A stretch of DNA of 64,000 nt. Source: Dichetophora obliterata. Its lineage: Eukaryota > Arthropoda > Insecta > Diptera > Sciomyzidae. Positions 49,794-59,479 of this stretch are shown one piece after another. Both the position numbers and the translations under genes were made by a program. The notes below the pieces were generated by a model, which had not been told where the DNA came from, made no database searches, and was given only the letters and a program-made list of their open reading frames with translations. The stretch covers positions 31,723,574 to 31,787,573 of the forward strand of contig OY986436.1 of assembly GCA_963920525.1 (NCBI GenBank), written 5' to 3'. Each line of letters begins with the position of its first letter. The first letter of the stretch is position 1.

Positions 49794-50964
49794 CTTCCTC
49801 TCCGCTTCGGGTGACGACAGAGGGTGGCTTGGGGGGTAGGTATACTGCCCATGCCCTATTATCGCTCCTCCAATTAAACCGGACACATTGTCCTTCAAAC
49901 AGCCGAATGAATGCACCTCGGCTGCGTCGTCCTGTGCACTGTTCCCGGCATTTCCGGAGCGTCTCCTCGACTTCACGCTCAATGTTTGGAGGTACCGGTA
50001 ATGGGCTTGGGTCATTTTGTGACGGCTGTGGTGTCGCGTTGGCTGTGACTCGCCGAGAAATGTCCGGAGCGGGGTCAGGTAGGGTGGCGACATTCCTTTT
50101 CGTCACAGACTCTTCAGTGGCGTTTGTTCGTACGGTGTCGCTGTCAGTGGAACTACTGTCGCCACTGGTTGAGCTGGAGTCACTACTGCAGGACGTGCTT
50201 GTGTCACTGCTTGACGAACTGTCTTCGCTGCTGGTGCTAGCATGACGGCAGCGGGCTACCGGCGGACGGGGTGGGGTCACATCGACCCTAACGTGGCGAT
50301 GTTCTTTGGCGTGCCCACAGACCCGGATTCCGCTAGGGGTGTGATGTATCGGGATGCACACCCGCAAATCTGGCTCGGTTGGACCTAGGCTGGCTGGACC
50401 CGGATATACCTGTACTCGGTCGCGGTGGTCAAACTCTTTTAGAGCCCCTTTGCTGCGTGGGATCAAGCGTTGCGCAGATGTGATCGGTGGGCTGATCTCT
50501 GGCGTGGAATCGGACGCTGGTCGGCATTTCGTCGGCGTCCCGCCGGATTCGCACCCACTAGCAAGTTGTCGTAGTAGCTCGCTGCGCCCGATCCCGGCCT
50601 GCTTAGGCTGTAGCACATTCTGGGCGACGGGGAGCAGGGGGGGTCTCTTTTCCTGTCCCGCATTCTGCTGCTCCGGGGTACGTATGCGTGGTTGGGATGG
50701 TGTACCCGATGGCCGTCTTGGTACCGTCGTTCGCATGCGTCTGTGCCATATGGTGGCAGCCTGTTGTGGTACATCGCACGGGTGTGGGCGCCTGTGGCCT
50801 GGACTACACCGGTATGGTGCCAACCGTAGAGGTCTGGTGTTTGACGGCGTTTCCAACCAGTTCGACCCGAGGATAAGGGTTAACCGACCCGGGTGGGGGT
50901 CACATTTTCGCTGCGGTGCTTCCGTGCTTATGGCGTCTTCGTGGTCTCGTTCAGTCATCTTCAT
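49789..50964 (-). CDS. Unknown proline/serine-rich ORF of the LTR element
   Basis: An open frame of 391 codons starts at ATG 50964 and ends a few bases inside the 3' LTR. The N-terminal half is basic and proline-rich. About residues 240-280 form a serine/aspartate-rich stretch (SSEDSSSSSDTSTSCSSDSS). The C-terminal part has a possible helix (NIEREVEETLRKCREQC) and FIRLFEGQCVRFNWRSDNRA. I recognise no retroviral enzyme motif: no DTG, no YxDD and no HHCC. LILGSNWLE near residue 30 faintly recalls the end of a retropepsin but stands alone. It could be the end of a deleted pol, an accessory ORF, or a chance frame in GC-rich DNA. Confidence 0.45.
   Translation of the reverse strand: MKMTERDHEDAISTEAPQRKCDPHPGRLTLILGSNWLETPSNTRPLRLAPYRCSPGHRRPHPCDVPQQAATIWHRRMRTTVPRRPSGTPSQPRIRTPEQQNAGQEKRPPLLPVAQNVLQPKQAGIGRSELLRQLASGCESGGTPTKCRPASDSTPEISPPITSAQRLIPRSKGALKEFDHRDRVQVYPGPASLGPTEPDLRVCIPIHHTPSGIRVCGHAKEHRHVRVDVTPPRPPVARCRHASTSSEDSSSSSDTSTSCSSDSSSTSGDSSSTDSDTVRTNATEESVTKRNVATLPDPAPDISRRVTANATPQPSQNDPSPLPVPPNIEREVEETLRKCREQCTGRRSRGAFIRLFEGQCVRFNWRSDNRAWAVYLPPKPPSVVTRSGEEV
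49794..49807 (-). other. Polypurine tract
   Basis: On the reverse strand AAGCGGAGAGGAAG lies immediately before TGTGAGG of the 3' LTR, the position and composition required to prime plus-strand DNA synthesis. Confidence 0.8.
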
Positions 50965-51041
50965 TGTTGGTGGAGCTAAGTTGGAAGATAAGAGAAAAAA
51001 AAAGGATTAGTGTGTTGTCTACGCTTAGAGTTAATAAAAAT

Positions 51042-51614
51042 TTAATGTGAATAAAAAGGTTTTAGTTCGCCCGGATGGGCGGTTCGCTCGTTGTTGTTTC
51101 GATACCAGATGAGTGCGCGATCAGTGAGGAGTTCGGGCATCGTTCGTGGTAGATAGCTCATGTTGATGTTGTAGACCTCGGCCAATTCCTCGACTCGTTC
51201 GATGAATGCTAGGGGGTCTCTTCTTCCGTCAAATTTGAGTGACCACTTCCTTACTTGTTCTATGACTGCCAAGTACGGGTCTATGGTGCGCAGGACAGCA
51301 TTCGCGGAGGAGGGAAGGGCCGGCCATTGGCCAGGCATCGGACCGGTTGGGACATGCAGTGTAGCGGCGGTCGGCGGTGCTGGTTTTGCCGTAGTGTCAT
51401 CAGCGGATGGTATTGGCGATGCGGCTCGCCGGTGTTTAGCCTGAAGATCAGTCAGGCGTTCAAGCTGTTCATCTTTGTATTCCTGATCGTTGATGAACCC
51501 AATGAAACGCTTCCGCAATTCGTCGACGGTGCCAGCGGGGTCGAATCCAAACTCGTTGGCATACTGCAGGAGGTCCTCCTTTTTCAGGTAGTAAATCCAG
51601 GTGACGGTTAACAT
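51042..51614 (-). CDS. Gag fragment (matrix/capsid N-terminal part)
   Basis: The frame of 190 codons starts at ATG 51614, about 330 bp after the 5' LTR. Residues 10-45 (KKEDLLQYANEFGFDPAGTV, then LRKRFIGFI) look like a SAP-like helix-loop-helix seen at the start of some arthropod gypsy Gag proteins. Residues 125-175 (VRKWSLKFDGRRDPLAFIER, then LPELLTDRALIWYRNN-like) match the start of the Retrotrans_gag capsid fold. It stops at FYSH, before the rest of capsid and the zinc knuckle, so the 3' part of gag was probably removed with pol. Gag would assemble the cytoplasmic particle. Confidence 0.75.
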   Translation of the reverse strand: MLTVTWIYYLKKEDLLQYANEFGFDPAGTVDELRKRFIGFINDQEYKDEQLERLTDLQAKHRRAASPIPSADDTTAKPAPPTAATLHVPTGPMPGQWPALPSSANAVLRTIDPYLAVIEQVRKWSLKFDGRRDPLAFIERVEELAEVYNINMSYLPRTMPELLTDRALIWYRNNNERTAHPGELKPFYSH

Positions 51615-51924
51615 GGCTTAGCAAAAGACCTTGAGATACTTATCTGTAATGATTAAATTCTATTTATTATGTGTGTAAAATTATTATAAATGCCCAAGGG
51701 TTTTATTAGTTTCAAAAGAATATTATTATTACTGTAGGGTTTTTTTTCCCTTAAAATACAATGTATTTTAATTCAGATAAGAATTCTCGCCTGCGCAGCG
51801 GGTGGCTTTCTAGCAACGTGTGCGTCGAATGACTTTCAAGTATGATATATATTTTCCAGAAAAAAGAATATAAAAAAAATAATTTTTCTCATTCGCAGCG
51901 GATGGCTTTCTTAGTAGACATGTA

Positions 51925-51942
51925 GTCCCTGCTCGGGCGCCA
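51925..51942 (-). other. Primer-binding site, lysine-tRNA type
   Basis: On the reverse strand TGGCGCCCGAGCAGGGAC starts one base after the 5' LTR. It matches the 18-nt site complementary to the 3' end of tRNA-Lys3 used by several retroelements, with one difference (G for A at position 11). Confidence 0.85.
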
Positions 51943-51943
51943 T

Positions 51944-53325
51944 TGTGACGAACCTTTCCGGCCGAGGTATCACTCGCCGGTGTCCAGGGTTCGTGTCTCA
52001 CAAAACAAAGCCCCGCTGTAGAAATCAAGCAAAGAAAAAAAAAACTCACGCTTAAGTTTTTTATTCAAACATACAATGTTTCGTTTATTGCTATAAGCGA
52101 AATTTTGTTACATCTTAGAATTACCGTGTCTTAAAATTACTTTATGGTTTACTGTAGATATCAGAATACTCAAAAGAAACTTAAAAAGAAATCATTGATG
52201 TTTAACAAAACCAAATTGATCTTAAAACTATGGCTACGAGAGTTAAAAAAATTCACCTAAAGACATCATACAGCACAGGGCTAACTAAAACTATCGGGAA
52301 TTGAAATAACCTAAATTAAAATGTAGCAAGTTACCGCGCGCGGCGTAGCCGAGATATAAAAAAATAACCTAGAGACATCTCGGAAACGCATTCAACAGTG
52401 GGTGGGCAGCTGCGTTGTGGGAACGCGTCGACGGGCTTGTTTGTCTTGTTTCTCTTCCTCCAACCAAAGAAAACAACTCGGCACGTGCCAGGCTGTGTAA
52501 CGTTTGTTTACTCAAGTCCCGTTCTGCTGGTCGAGTGGCGTGATTTGACGAGCGCAACCTATGTTCTAGCGTGCCGACCACGCGGCGTAACGGTACCCGA
52601 AAGTATCGAAGGGAAAAAAAAGAATTCTCGATGTACTAGGCGAGGGCCATGACTAAAGACTTAGAAGTTTTCTTAGCTAAAAGACTTAGAAAAATTTTCT
52701 TAAAAATAAGACTTAGAAAATTTTCACGTCGAAAAGACTTAGAAAAATTTTCTTAAAAATAAGACTTAGAAAATTTTCATGTCGAAAAGACTTAGAAAAA
52801 TTTTCTTAAAAAAATATCCCTGGCGTACTAGGCAACTGCCTTAGCGCAAGAGTTAGAGTTAAAACAAAGTTGATGACTTACCTAAGTGGCGGCCGCAGCA
52901 AGAATGAATTTTCTTGCGCTGGTCGAACATGTAGCCAGCTAAGTTTTTAGTCACCGTGTCAGTGTGGTGGGTTTGGTGTAGGTAGGTTTTGCTATTCATG
53001 ATGGCGGTGGTACTCAACTTAGTGCAGTGTTGGTAGCCGATAAAAATCCTTTCGCCTAGCGATCGTTTACACGCTGCCTGTTTACTAAGCAATTTGGGAT
53101 TTCCCTAGCCTAAACTATCCTCAATAAGATACGGGTGGTGTTTCTGTGAACCTGCGTATGGTTGCTGATTTAATGCTGTGATTCTATTTATAATAATCTT
53201 ATATATATGTATATAATGAATTTATAGATAAACAAGCAAAATAAAAGAAATGACATTCACAGCAACACTCCGCCTTTTGGCTTTTGTGTGGACGTAAACG
53301 AGGTGTAACGACTTACGTCCTCACA
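51944..53325 (-). repeat. 5' LTR, 1382 bp
   Basis: Upstream LTR of the reverse-strand element; it would contain promoter and polyadenylation signals, which I did not map. It has one copy of the 122-bp unit and fewer GACTTAGAAA units than the other LTR. Confidence 0.93.
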
Positions 53326-53470
53326 AATTTCATTTTTTGAACCTAAGAACATTCTCAAATTTGTCAGAGAGATAGGGCTGGATGAAATTCTGTAATCTGC
53401 CAACCCAGCGGAACTTTGAGAAGGAGGTACAATAGATCTCATTAAGGTCGCAGTACACATCTCCATCATA
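53326..53470 (+). pseudogene. LINE 3' end displaced by the LTR insertion
   Basis: Immediately after the LTR element, the frame interrupted at 48052 resumes with FFEPKNILKFVREIGLDEIL and a stop at 53393-53395. The 3' region that follows, GAAGGAGGTACAATAGATCT and GTCGCAGTACAC, resembles the 3' ends of I/LOA-group LINEs. Confidence 0.8.
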
Positions 53471-53807
53471 CAACAGTAACATTAACATGGGCCAGTTTAA
53501 CCCCCAAAGTGGATATTTCTAAAGTAAAAAAATTAATAGAAATTATTGGAAAAATTAATTTTAAAAAATGAAAAAAGTATGGCAATAAATGTTACACATT
53601 AATTTGAAATATTTTATGAAATATAATGTTGGTAACGCTTTTACATCATTAAAACAAAAAAATTCCGAACGGTCCCTCTTCTAACCTAGTAGATAACGTT
53701 AGCGTAAGATCTTTGAATTGTAACATAAAGAAATCTAAAAAAATAATTAAAGATGCACAGTATAAAGTTCAATGCCCAAGTAAAAACAAATACTTTTTTA
53801 GGTAAGG

Positions 53808-54171
53808 CTAAACAGCGGCCGAGCAAGCCCTAATTTTAAATATTGTTCTCGCCATACAAGGGTCATTTGAAGGGCTTTTTTGTCCAAATGGCGGCCGGGC
53901 AGTGACTATTTTACAATGAAAACTAATATCTAATAATAAATAACTATAATAAATAAATAATTTCAAATACAAAATAAAATTGTTTTACGCCACACACAAG
54001 TGTCGATATTATCGACCTCAGCATTGCAGAAGTAGGCTTGCTTTTGTTGTTGCGCATAATTTTGCTATTAAATAAGAGCTTTTAAAACATTGGTGGCGTA
54101 CGACGAGCGTACAACTTAATTAAGGCCTTGTACTGCCGTTGTTCTTTGCTAGGCTTTTTAGGTTATTTTAA
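53808..54171 (+). repeat. Family X copy 3, left part
   Basis: GGCTAAACAGCGGCCGAGCA, then CATACAAGGGTC and GGCGGCCGGGCAG parallel copies 1 and 2. The copy is broken at TTAA (54168-54171) by piggyBac PB3 and continues at 56537. Confidence 0.65.
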
Positions 54172-54518
54172 CCCTACGGTCCATAACCGGGTACCCGGGT
54201 ACTTTTTTGAACTTTAAAGTGCTGCTGTTCCTTTATTATTGAAGATATCAACATGAAATTCAGGATCATCAGAGATTTCGGCTAAACTTAGAGACTAGAA
54301 AAAAGTTTATCAAATTTGGTTAAATATATTAACTAAAAAATGAGTTTAATGTTTTTGCATACCAGGGTCCATTACCAGGGTACCGGGGTACCTTAGTGCA
54401 AATTACCTAATATTTTAAAGAAAAAACGTTGTTTCATTTTAACTTATTTCTAATATTTGATGTCTTATGTTGAGTCATTGTTGAAACATGGAAAACATTT
54501 TGATATTGTTTGTGTATG

Positions 54519-56167
54519 TTAAACGCAAATTGGTTTCTTGCAAACGTTGCAGACTTTTCTCGTCTTTCTTCTCCTGTTGTCTAGCAAAGAAGCGCACAAA
54601 TTGCAGCATCCTGTTATTGGCTTCCTGCCATCAGTAGAAGCAGCCGTAGAAGTAGATGGTTGCTCGGTATAGGTTACCTTCTCCACTGGTCTTCCCAAAA
54701 AGCTCTCAATTGCTGATTTGATTGCTGATTTGATTGCTGATTTGATTGCTGAGTCTTTCTTCTATTATTGGCGCACACAAATCTCCAGCAAGATTACGCA
54801 AAAAGCGTTTTCTCCGTGTTGTTTGGTATGGAACAGTTCTGTTATTATCATAAAATATAGTGTTTGCTGCGGAAGCAAGAGCATATTGTAAAAAACGACA
54901 AAGGCCACCTTTTTGTGTGTCTCTGTGTGGTATACTCCCGAAGCATCTGGTCCATAACACCCACGCCACCTTTCGTTTTGTTATAAAAATTGGTGATTTC
55001 TGGTTTGCCGTTTTTTTCTACAGTTGCATCATCATGCAGAGTCGACAACAATATTACGGAATTTGTTTTCCTCTGTTTGTATGAAATCATAGTCACCTTC
55101 TCGTGGAAACCAAATTTGCTTGTCCCAACGGTCCAACTCGTATCGTCTTTCATTTCTGTTGGTATATAGGCTTTGTTTCGCCGCAGTGTTCCAGCAATGC
55201 TAAGTTTGACGGATATCAGCTGCTGTGGCAGCGTCGTAAAAAAATTATCCATGGTGATATTACGTCCGCTATTGTGGTATGGCCCAACCAAATCTCTGAC
55301 TACCCTTTCGCCTACACCGATTTCGCGACCACTGTCTTGTTTGCCAGTATATATTTGGCCATGAAGAGGATATGAATTTTTAGCATCGCATATCCACCAT
55401 ACCTTGATCCCGTATTTCGCAGGCTTCGATGAAATATACTTGGTAAATTTTGTTGTGCCGTGGTACGGATACAATTGTTCGTCGATTGTTAAATTTTCTG
55501 TAGGCACATTATATTTTGCGAGATTGGCGTTCAACATAATCCAAATATCTCGTATTGGAGCAGCTTTGTCTGTGCGCTTCCTCTCGTTTCTTGTTCTCGC
55601 GTCATCAAAACGTATAAAACGAATAAGATCCCAGAAGCGGTTTAATTCCATTGTTGCACGAAATAGAGGATGAGACAATTGCGTCCATAAGTCCCTTGCA
55701 TTTTCATCATTGGAATGATTTGCGCCTGCTATTATCAACATTCCAATGAATGCGTATATTTCTGCCACTGTCGTATCCTTCCACTTCAATTGACGCTTTG
55801 TTGGGTTTGAGTTGAATTGGCTTTTTTGTTGGTATGACGCGACCATTTCTATTGTAAAATAACTCTTGAAGCATTACATACCTTTCGTATGCAATCATAC
55901 TTTCTGTTGTGCTTGATGTTGATGCATTTTCTTCAACCATATCAGTTTCGCTGTCATTTTCTTCTTCAAATACATCTTGCTCAATTTGCATTGGCGTGTC
56001 AATAGCGGCTGGAATTTCTTTGTCATTGTCTTCACTTTCTGAGTCTTGCACTTCTCCCGTAAATACCTCTCCTTCTTATCAAGTATAGACTCAATATATC
56101 TGCTTCTGGTTTCTTCACACAAACGCATATATTGTCTTTCAGTTAAATATTCTATTTTGCGGTTCAT
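54519..56167 (-). pseudogene. piggyBac transposase with frameshifts (PB3)
   Basis: The ATG at 56167 opens MNRKIEYLTERQYMRLCEET. After a shift near 56055 an acidic stretch follows (DSESEDNDKEIPAAID). The core frame has TVAEIYAFIGMLIIAGANHS, LTIDEQLYPYHGTT (first Asp), ITMDNFFTTLP (second Asp) and GGVGVMDQMLREYTTQRHTK then RWPL (third Asp), so all three carboxylates are kept. Another shift near 54960 leads to YALASAANTIFYDNNR. A 12-bp repeat (54714-54750) is followed by the C-terminal zinc tail CCNLCASLL, then VCNVCKKPICV, ending at 54519. At least three frameshifts make it inactive. Confidence 0.9.
54714..54750. repeat. 12-bp in-gene tandem repeat
   Basis: TGATTGCTGATT is repeated about three times within the PB3 transposase gene. 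Because the unit is 12 bp it adds whole codons (AIKS in the likely correct frame). Confidence 0.8.
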
Positions 56168-56536
56168 TTTTCTTCAACTTCATTGTTCAACTGTTCAACT
56201 CATACTGACAAAATCATTGAAATGTATTCTTTTTCTACCGTAGCTGAACATTTGCTACCTAAAAACACAAACAAAAAAACACAAAAAATACAAACACAAC
56301 ATTTGCTACCTAAAAACACAAACAGAAACATAAAACCAGTTTCTGTTTACTTTTGTGTGCCTTTTAGGTAGAAAATTCCCATAGAAACCAATTTAAGAGA
56401 TGTAAAAATTAAGCGTTTCTATTAATCTGTGCATATATATATTAATTAATTGAATATAAACGAAAAAATTTCACTAGGGTACCCGGGTACCCTGGTTATG
56501 GACTCCCGATCGTCCAGGTGGTTATGGACCGTTGGG

Positions 56537-56605
56537 TTAAGGCTATGTTGGACTTTTGTACGGCCGTGCAGCCTATGTTCGACCGCTATTCGCCTGCTAA
56601 TATTT
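56537..56605 (+). repeat. Family X copy 3, right part
   Basis: AAGGCTATGTTGGACTTTTG, then GTACGGCCGTGCAGCCTATG and TTCGACCGCTATTCG match the end of copy 1 (2568-2615). It continues from 54171 after removal of PB3 and one TTAA. Confidence 0.75.
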
Positions 56606-59475
56606 TTATTCAGTTGAATTAGAAAAAAAATATCTTGAAAAATCAAGAAATACTTGAGTTCTGTTTCTGTGTCAATATGCAATAAAAGCTTACGTTAACT
56701 TAAGACAGAACTTAGTTATTGATGTATTTCAAGCATATACAACTATAAACACTACATTTAGTTTGTTTCAACACATAAAATCAAAAGAGAAAGCAAGATT
56801 TCTCGAAACTTTAAAACCAGACTTAAGCTGTTTTTGCTTATAGACACAAATTTAAGGAAATATTGAAACTAAAAGGCTTCGATTTTGTTATTGAATATAA
56901 CAATATAGATCTTTGAGCTAAATAATACATTTATTGTTTTCTTCAGCAACGTTTCATTCGGTTTCAAACGGAAACATTTAACCCCAGCAACTACTCATTA
57001 GAAACTATCATGAGCACGCCTTCTAGATAGTTTAACAGAACATATATATTTTGCACTGAATTTCCATGAATAGCTAAGCTGAGAGATGGTCGACAGCATT
57101 TGGCTGATTATAAGCTGAATAAACAATTGTCTGAATGGAATGTTTAAAAAAAAAACAAGAACAGCAGCAGCAGCAGAAAGGCTCACCATGGTATGTACTA
57201 TCAACTAGGCTATATAGCAAAAGTTAAACTAGAAATTAACACACACATACACACACATACAGAACTCACACAATGGCACAACAAATCAAAGTATGTTTTC
57301 GAAGGGGTGGGCGTGACGGACAAATGAAGCCTTTGCCGCAATTGTAAAAATTATTCAAGTAATTTACAAAAGTTGAAATAAATGGCAACGCCTGGTGAAT
57401 GTGAATCGCGTGCTTGAGAATGATTTGATTTTTCAACTGATAGTAACACTTTGCAATTTCTTGTTGTTGTTGTTATTGTTAATTAGTCGAATGCGGTGGT
57501 TTTGGTTGTTGTAACTGCGGCTTTTGTTGCATTGTAAATGAAAATGGAATTGGATTTGAATGTTAGTGAATAGTTAAAAAAAAATTAATGCAACTTTGTA
57601 AATTTTCAAAGGAATGCTTTTAAACTTCCTCAATTTTAAAAAAAAATTCAATGAAATATTTTATTACATCCTTTTGTTAAACATCACGAGAGTATACTTT
57701 TAGTATGATATTTTGTACATTGATTACATTCCTTCGGGCGAAAATTGGCTAATTATTCTCATACTCATTCGCATACTTAAGCTAGTCCAAATAATTACCG
57801 TGATTGTGTTGCAACCTCTATCTTTCATCTAAGTATATGCCATTCCATTATCTCTGCCTACGTTTTGCCAGAAAATGCAAACATTTCCTTAAATTCAAAC
57901 AATTCTTAATGAGCGCCTAATTATATGCCATGAAATAGAACATCTAAATTTTGTGTGTAGCGCCTTGCAGTTATTTTCTAGTTGCTATCATTTTTTTTTT
58001 CTCGCCTTGTTTATTCTTCAAATGCTGCTCAATTCCGAAGGTAAGGACAATTAAATAAAAAAAAATAGTATAAATACAGAAAAATAACACCTAAAAGTGT
58101 GCTGTAATTGCTGTCGGGTAGCTAATTGAGCCCTAGCTGCCATCAAAATTCATCTAATTAGCTAAGGAATGCGTTCAAATTTGTTTTAATTGAAACGTAA
58201 TAAAATAAGTGTTCTCAAGACATGAACGAAGGATAAAAGTAAAGTTTTTTATCGGTTGGTGATATTTTGTTTTATTTAAATCTGTCTTGAAGTTATTCTT
58301 TTTTTGTATTTTCCTCAGCACTCTTTAGTTAAGAGTTAAAAGCTAACTAGAAGGATAATATTATTTCCCTATTCATTTTCGCATTGTAAGACTTTTCTTA
58401 ACGACATTTTTTTGGTATTAAAGAATAAGCTAAATTTAAAAACGAGTGAAGGATACACACCTTTACGAAATGAATCATTTTACTTATTTTGCATTTAAAT
58501 ATTAGGGCAATTGAGAAGTTAATGCATTTTTTTTTATTTTCCGCATAGTAACTTTAAATGCAACACTGATCCTGTCAAATATCATCGGTAAATAAACTTC
58601 TGTCAAAATTTCAGCTCGCTGTGAGGCTTATTAGACAAACAATGCGTCTATTTGACGAACGCATCGTCCAACAGACGGCAGTCAGCTGTTTTGGATCCAT
58701 GTATGAAGAATGTCAGACACAAACGAAGACAGCTGACTCAATAACGAACGAAGACGTAACCTCAGTGTAAAGTTGGGTCTTTATAAGCACAAAATCCGAA
58801 CGAGACGTCAAAATTTGATAAGAGCAAAATTATTATCGTTCTAAAAACGGAAGTTGCTGCTAACAGTTTTTGGAGCTAATAGAGTAAAAGCAGTTGAAAA
58901 ATGGAACGCCATCTGCTAAAGTAAACTTCTACGGTCCTCCACAAAGAAGTGCACACATTCTATTTAAAAACAGAAACTATCACAATCAATTTAAAAACAG
59001 TTTAATTTCTACCAAAAGTCAACAATTCAATAACTAAAACAGCTAATACAAAAAGTATTGCCCGAAAATTCTATCCCAAGCTCAGGAATTTAACAAATTT
59101 ATATATATGCAGTATTCTGTTCCTTGTCTATGAGAGTTTATGAGAGTCACAAAATGCCTTATTGAGAAAAAGTCCTTGTTCTTGATCGGCCAGGAAATTT
59201 TTCTATCTAAACCAATGCCGCAGACAAGGGGGGTCAGTGGATTCAAACCTCCCCCTCAGCAATCCAGAATATTTGTATACATTAATTAATAACACAAATT
59301 TTCCAAATTATTTAATTTTTCCATAACATGAAGATAAATTGAGAACTGTATAAGCTTAGTTTGGTTAGTAGATATTTAGTTAAGAGCAGGTTCTCATCTG
59401 GAGATCTAAAGAGAATTTTTTCATAGAAGGAAGTAAACGAACACCTTGAGTTTTTTGGCAGTTATTTATTGATTC
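56606..59475. other. Noncoding sequence, no gene seen
   Basis: Contains a CAG run at about 57162-57177, CA-rich sequence at about 57240-57260 and ordinary AT-rich DNA. A hAT-like GCAGACAAGGGGGG word lies at about 59219 without a partner. Confidence 0.4.
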
Positions 59476-59479
59476 TTAA

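Larger units (their letters stand above)
48053..53325 (-). mobile_element. LTR retrotransposon lacking pol (gypsy type)
   Basis: Two long terminal repeats flank a 2150-bp interior. On the reverse strand the order is 5' LTR (51944-53325), primer-binding site, gag fragment, second ORF, polypurine tract, 3' LTR (48053-49793). The ends are TGTGAGG and GTTCGTCACA. A 4-bp duplication AATT flanks it, and the LINE reading frame is continuous across the empty site. Protease, reverse transcriptase, RNase H and integrase are absent, so movement would need proteins from another copy. Long LTRs with a lysine-tRNA primer site recall the Osvaldo/Ulysses lineage of Drosophila, which is an inference. The interior is markedly more GC-rich than the surroundings. 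Confidence 0.93.
54172..56536 (-). mobile_element. piggyBac element PB3
   Basis: The inverted ends start CCCTACGGTCCATAACC (left) and CCCAACGGTCCATAACC (right, reverse strand), flanked by TTAA at 54168-54171 and 56537-56540. The length is 2365 bp. Subterminal GGGTACCCGGGTAC-type palindromes occur near 54190, 54374 and 56477. The transposase gene on the reverse strand has several frameshifts. It sits inside a family X repeat. Confidence 0.95.

Noticed and set aside
50354..51010. Forward-strand frame of 218 codons
   Set aside because: It opposes the coding strand of the LTR element in GC-rich DNA, where stop codons are rare, and has no recognisable motif.
57162..57177. CAG repeat as a coding polyglutamine tract
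   Set aside because: Only about five units and no surrounding open frame with recognisable protein.
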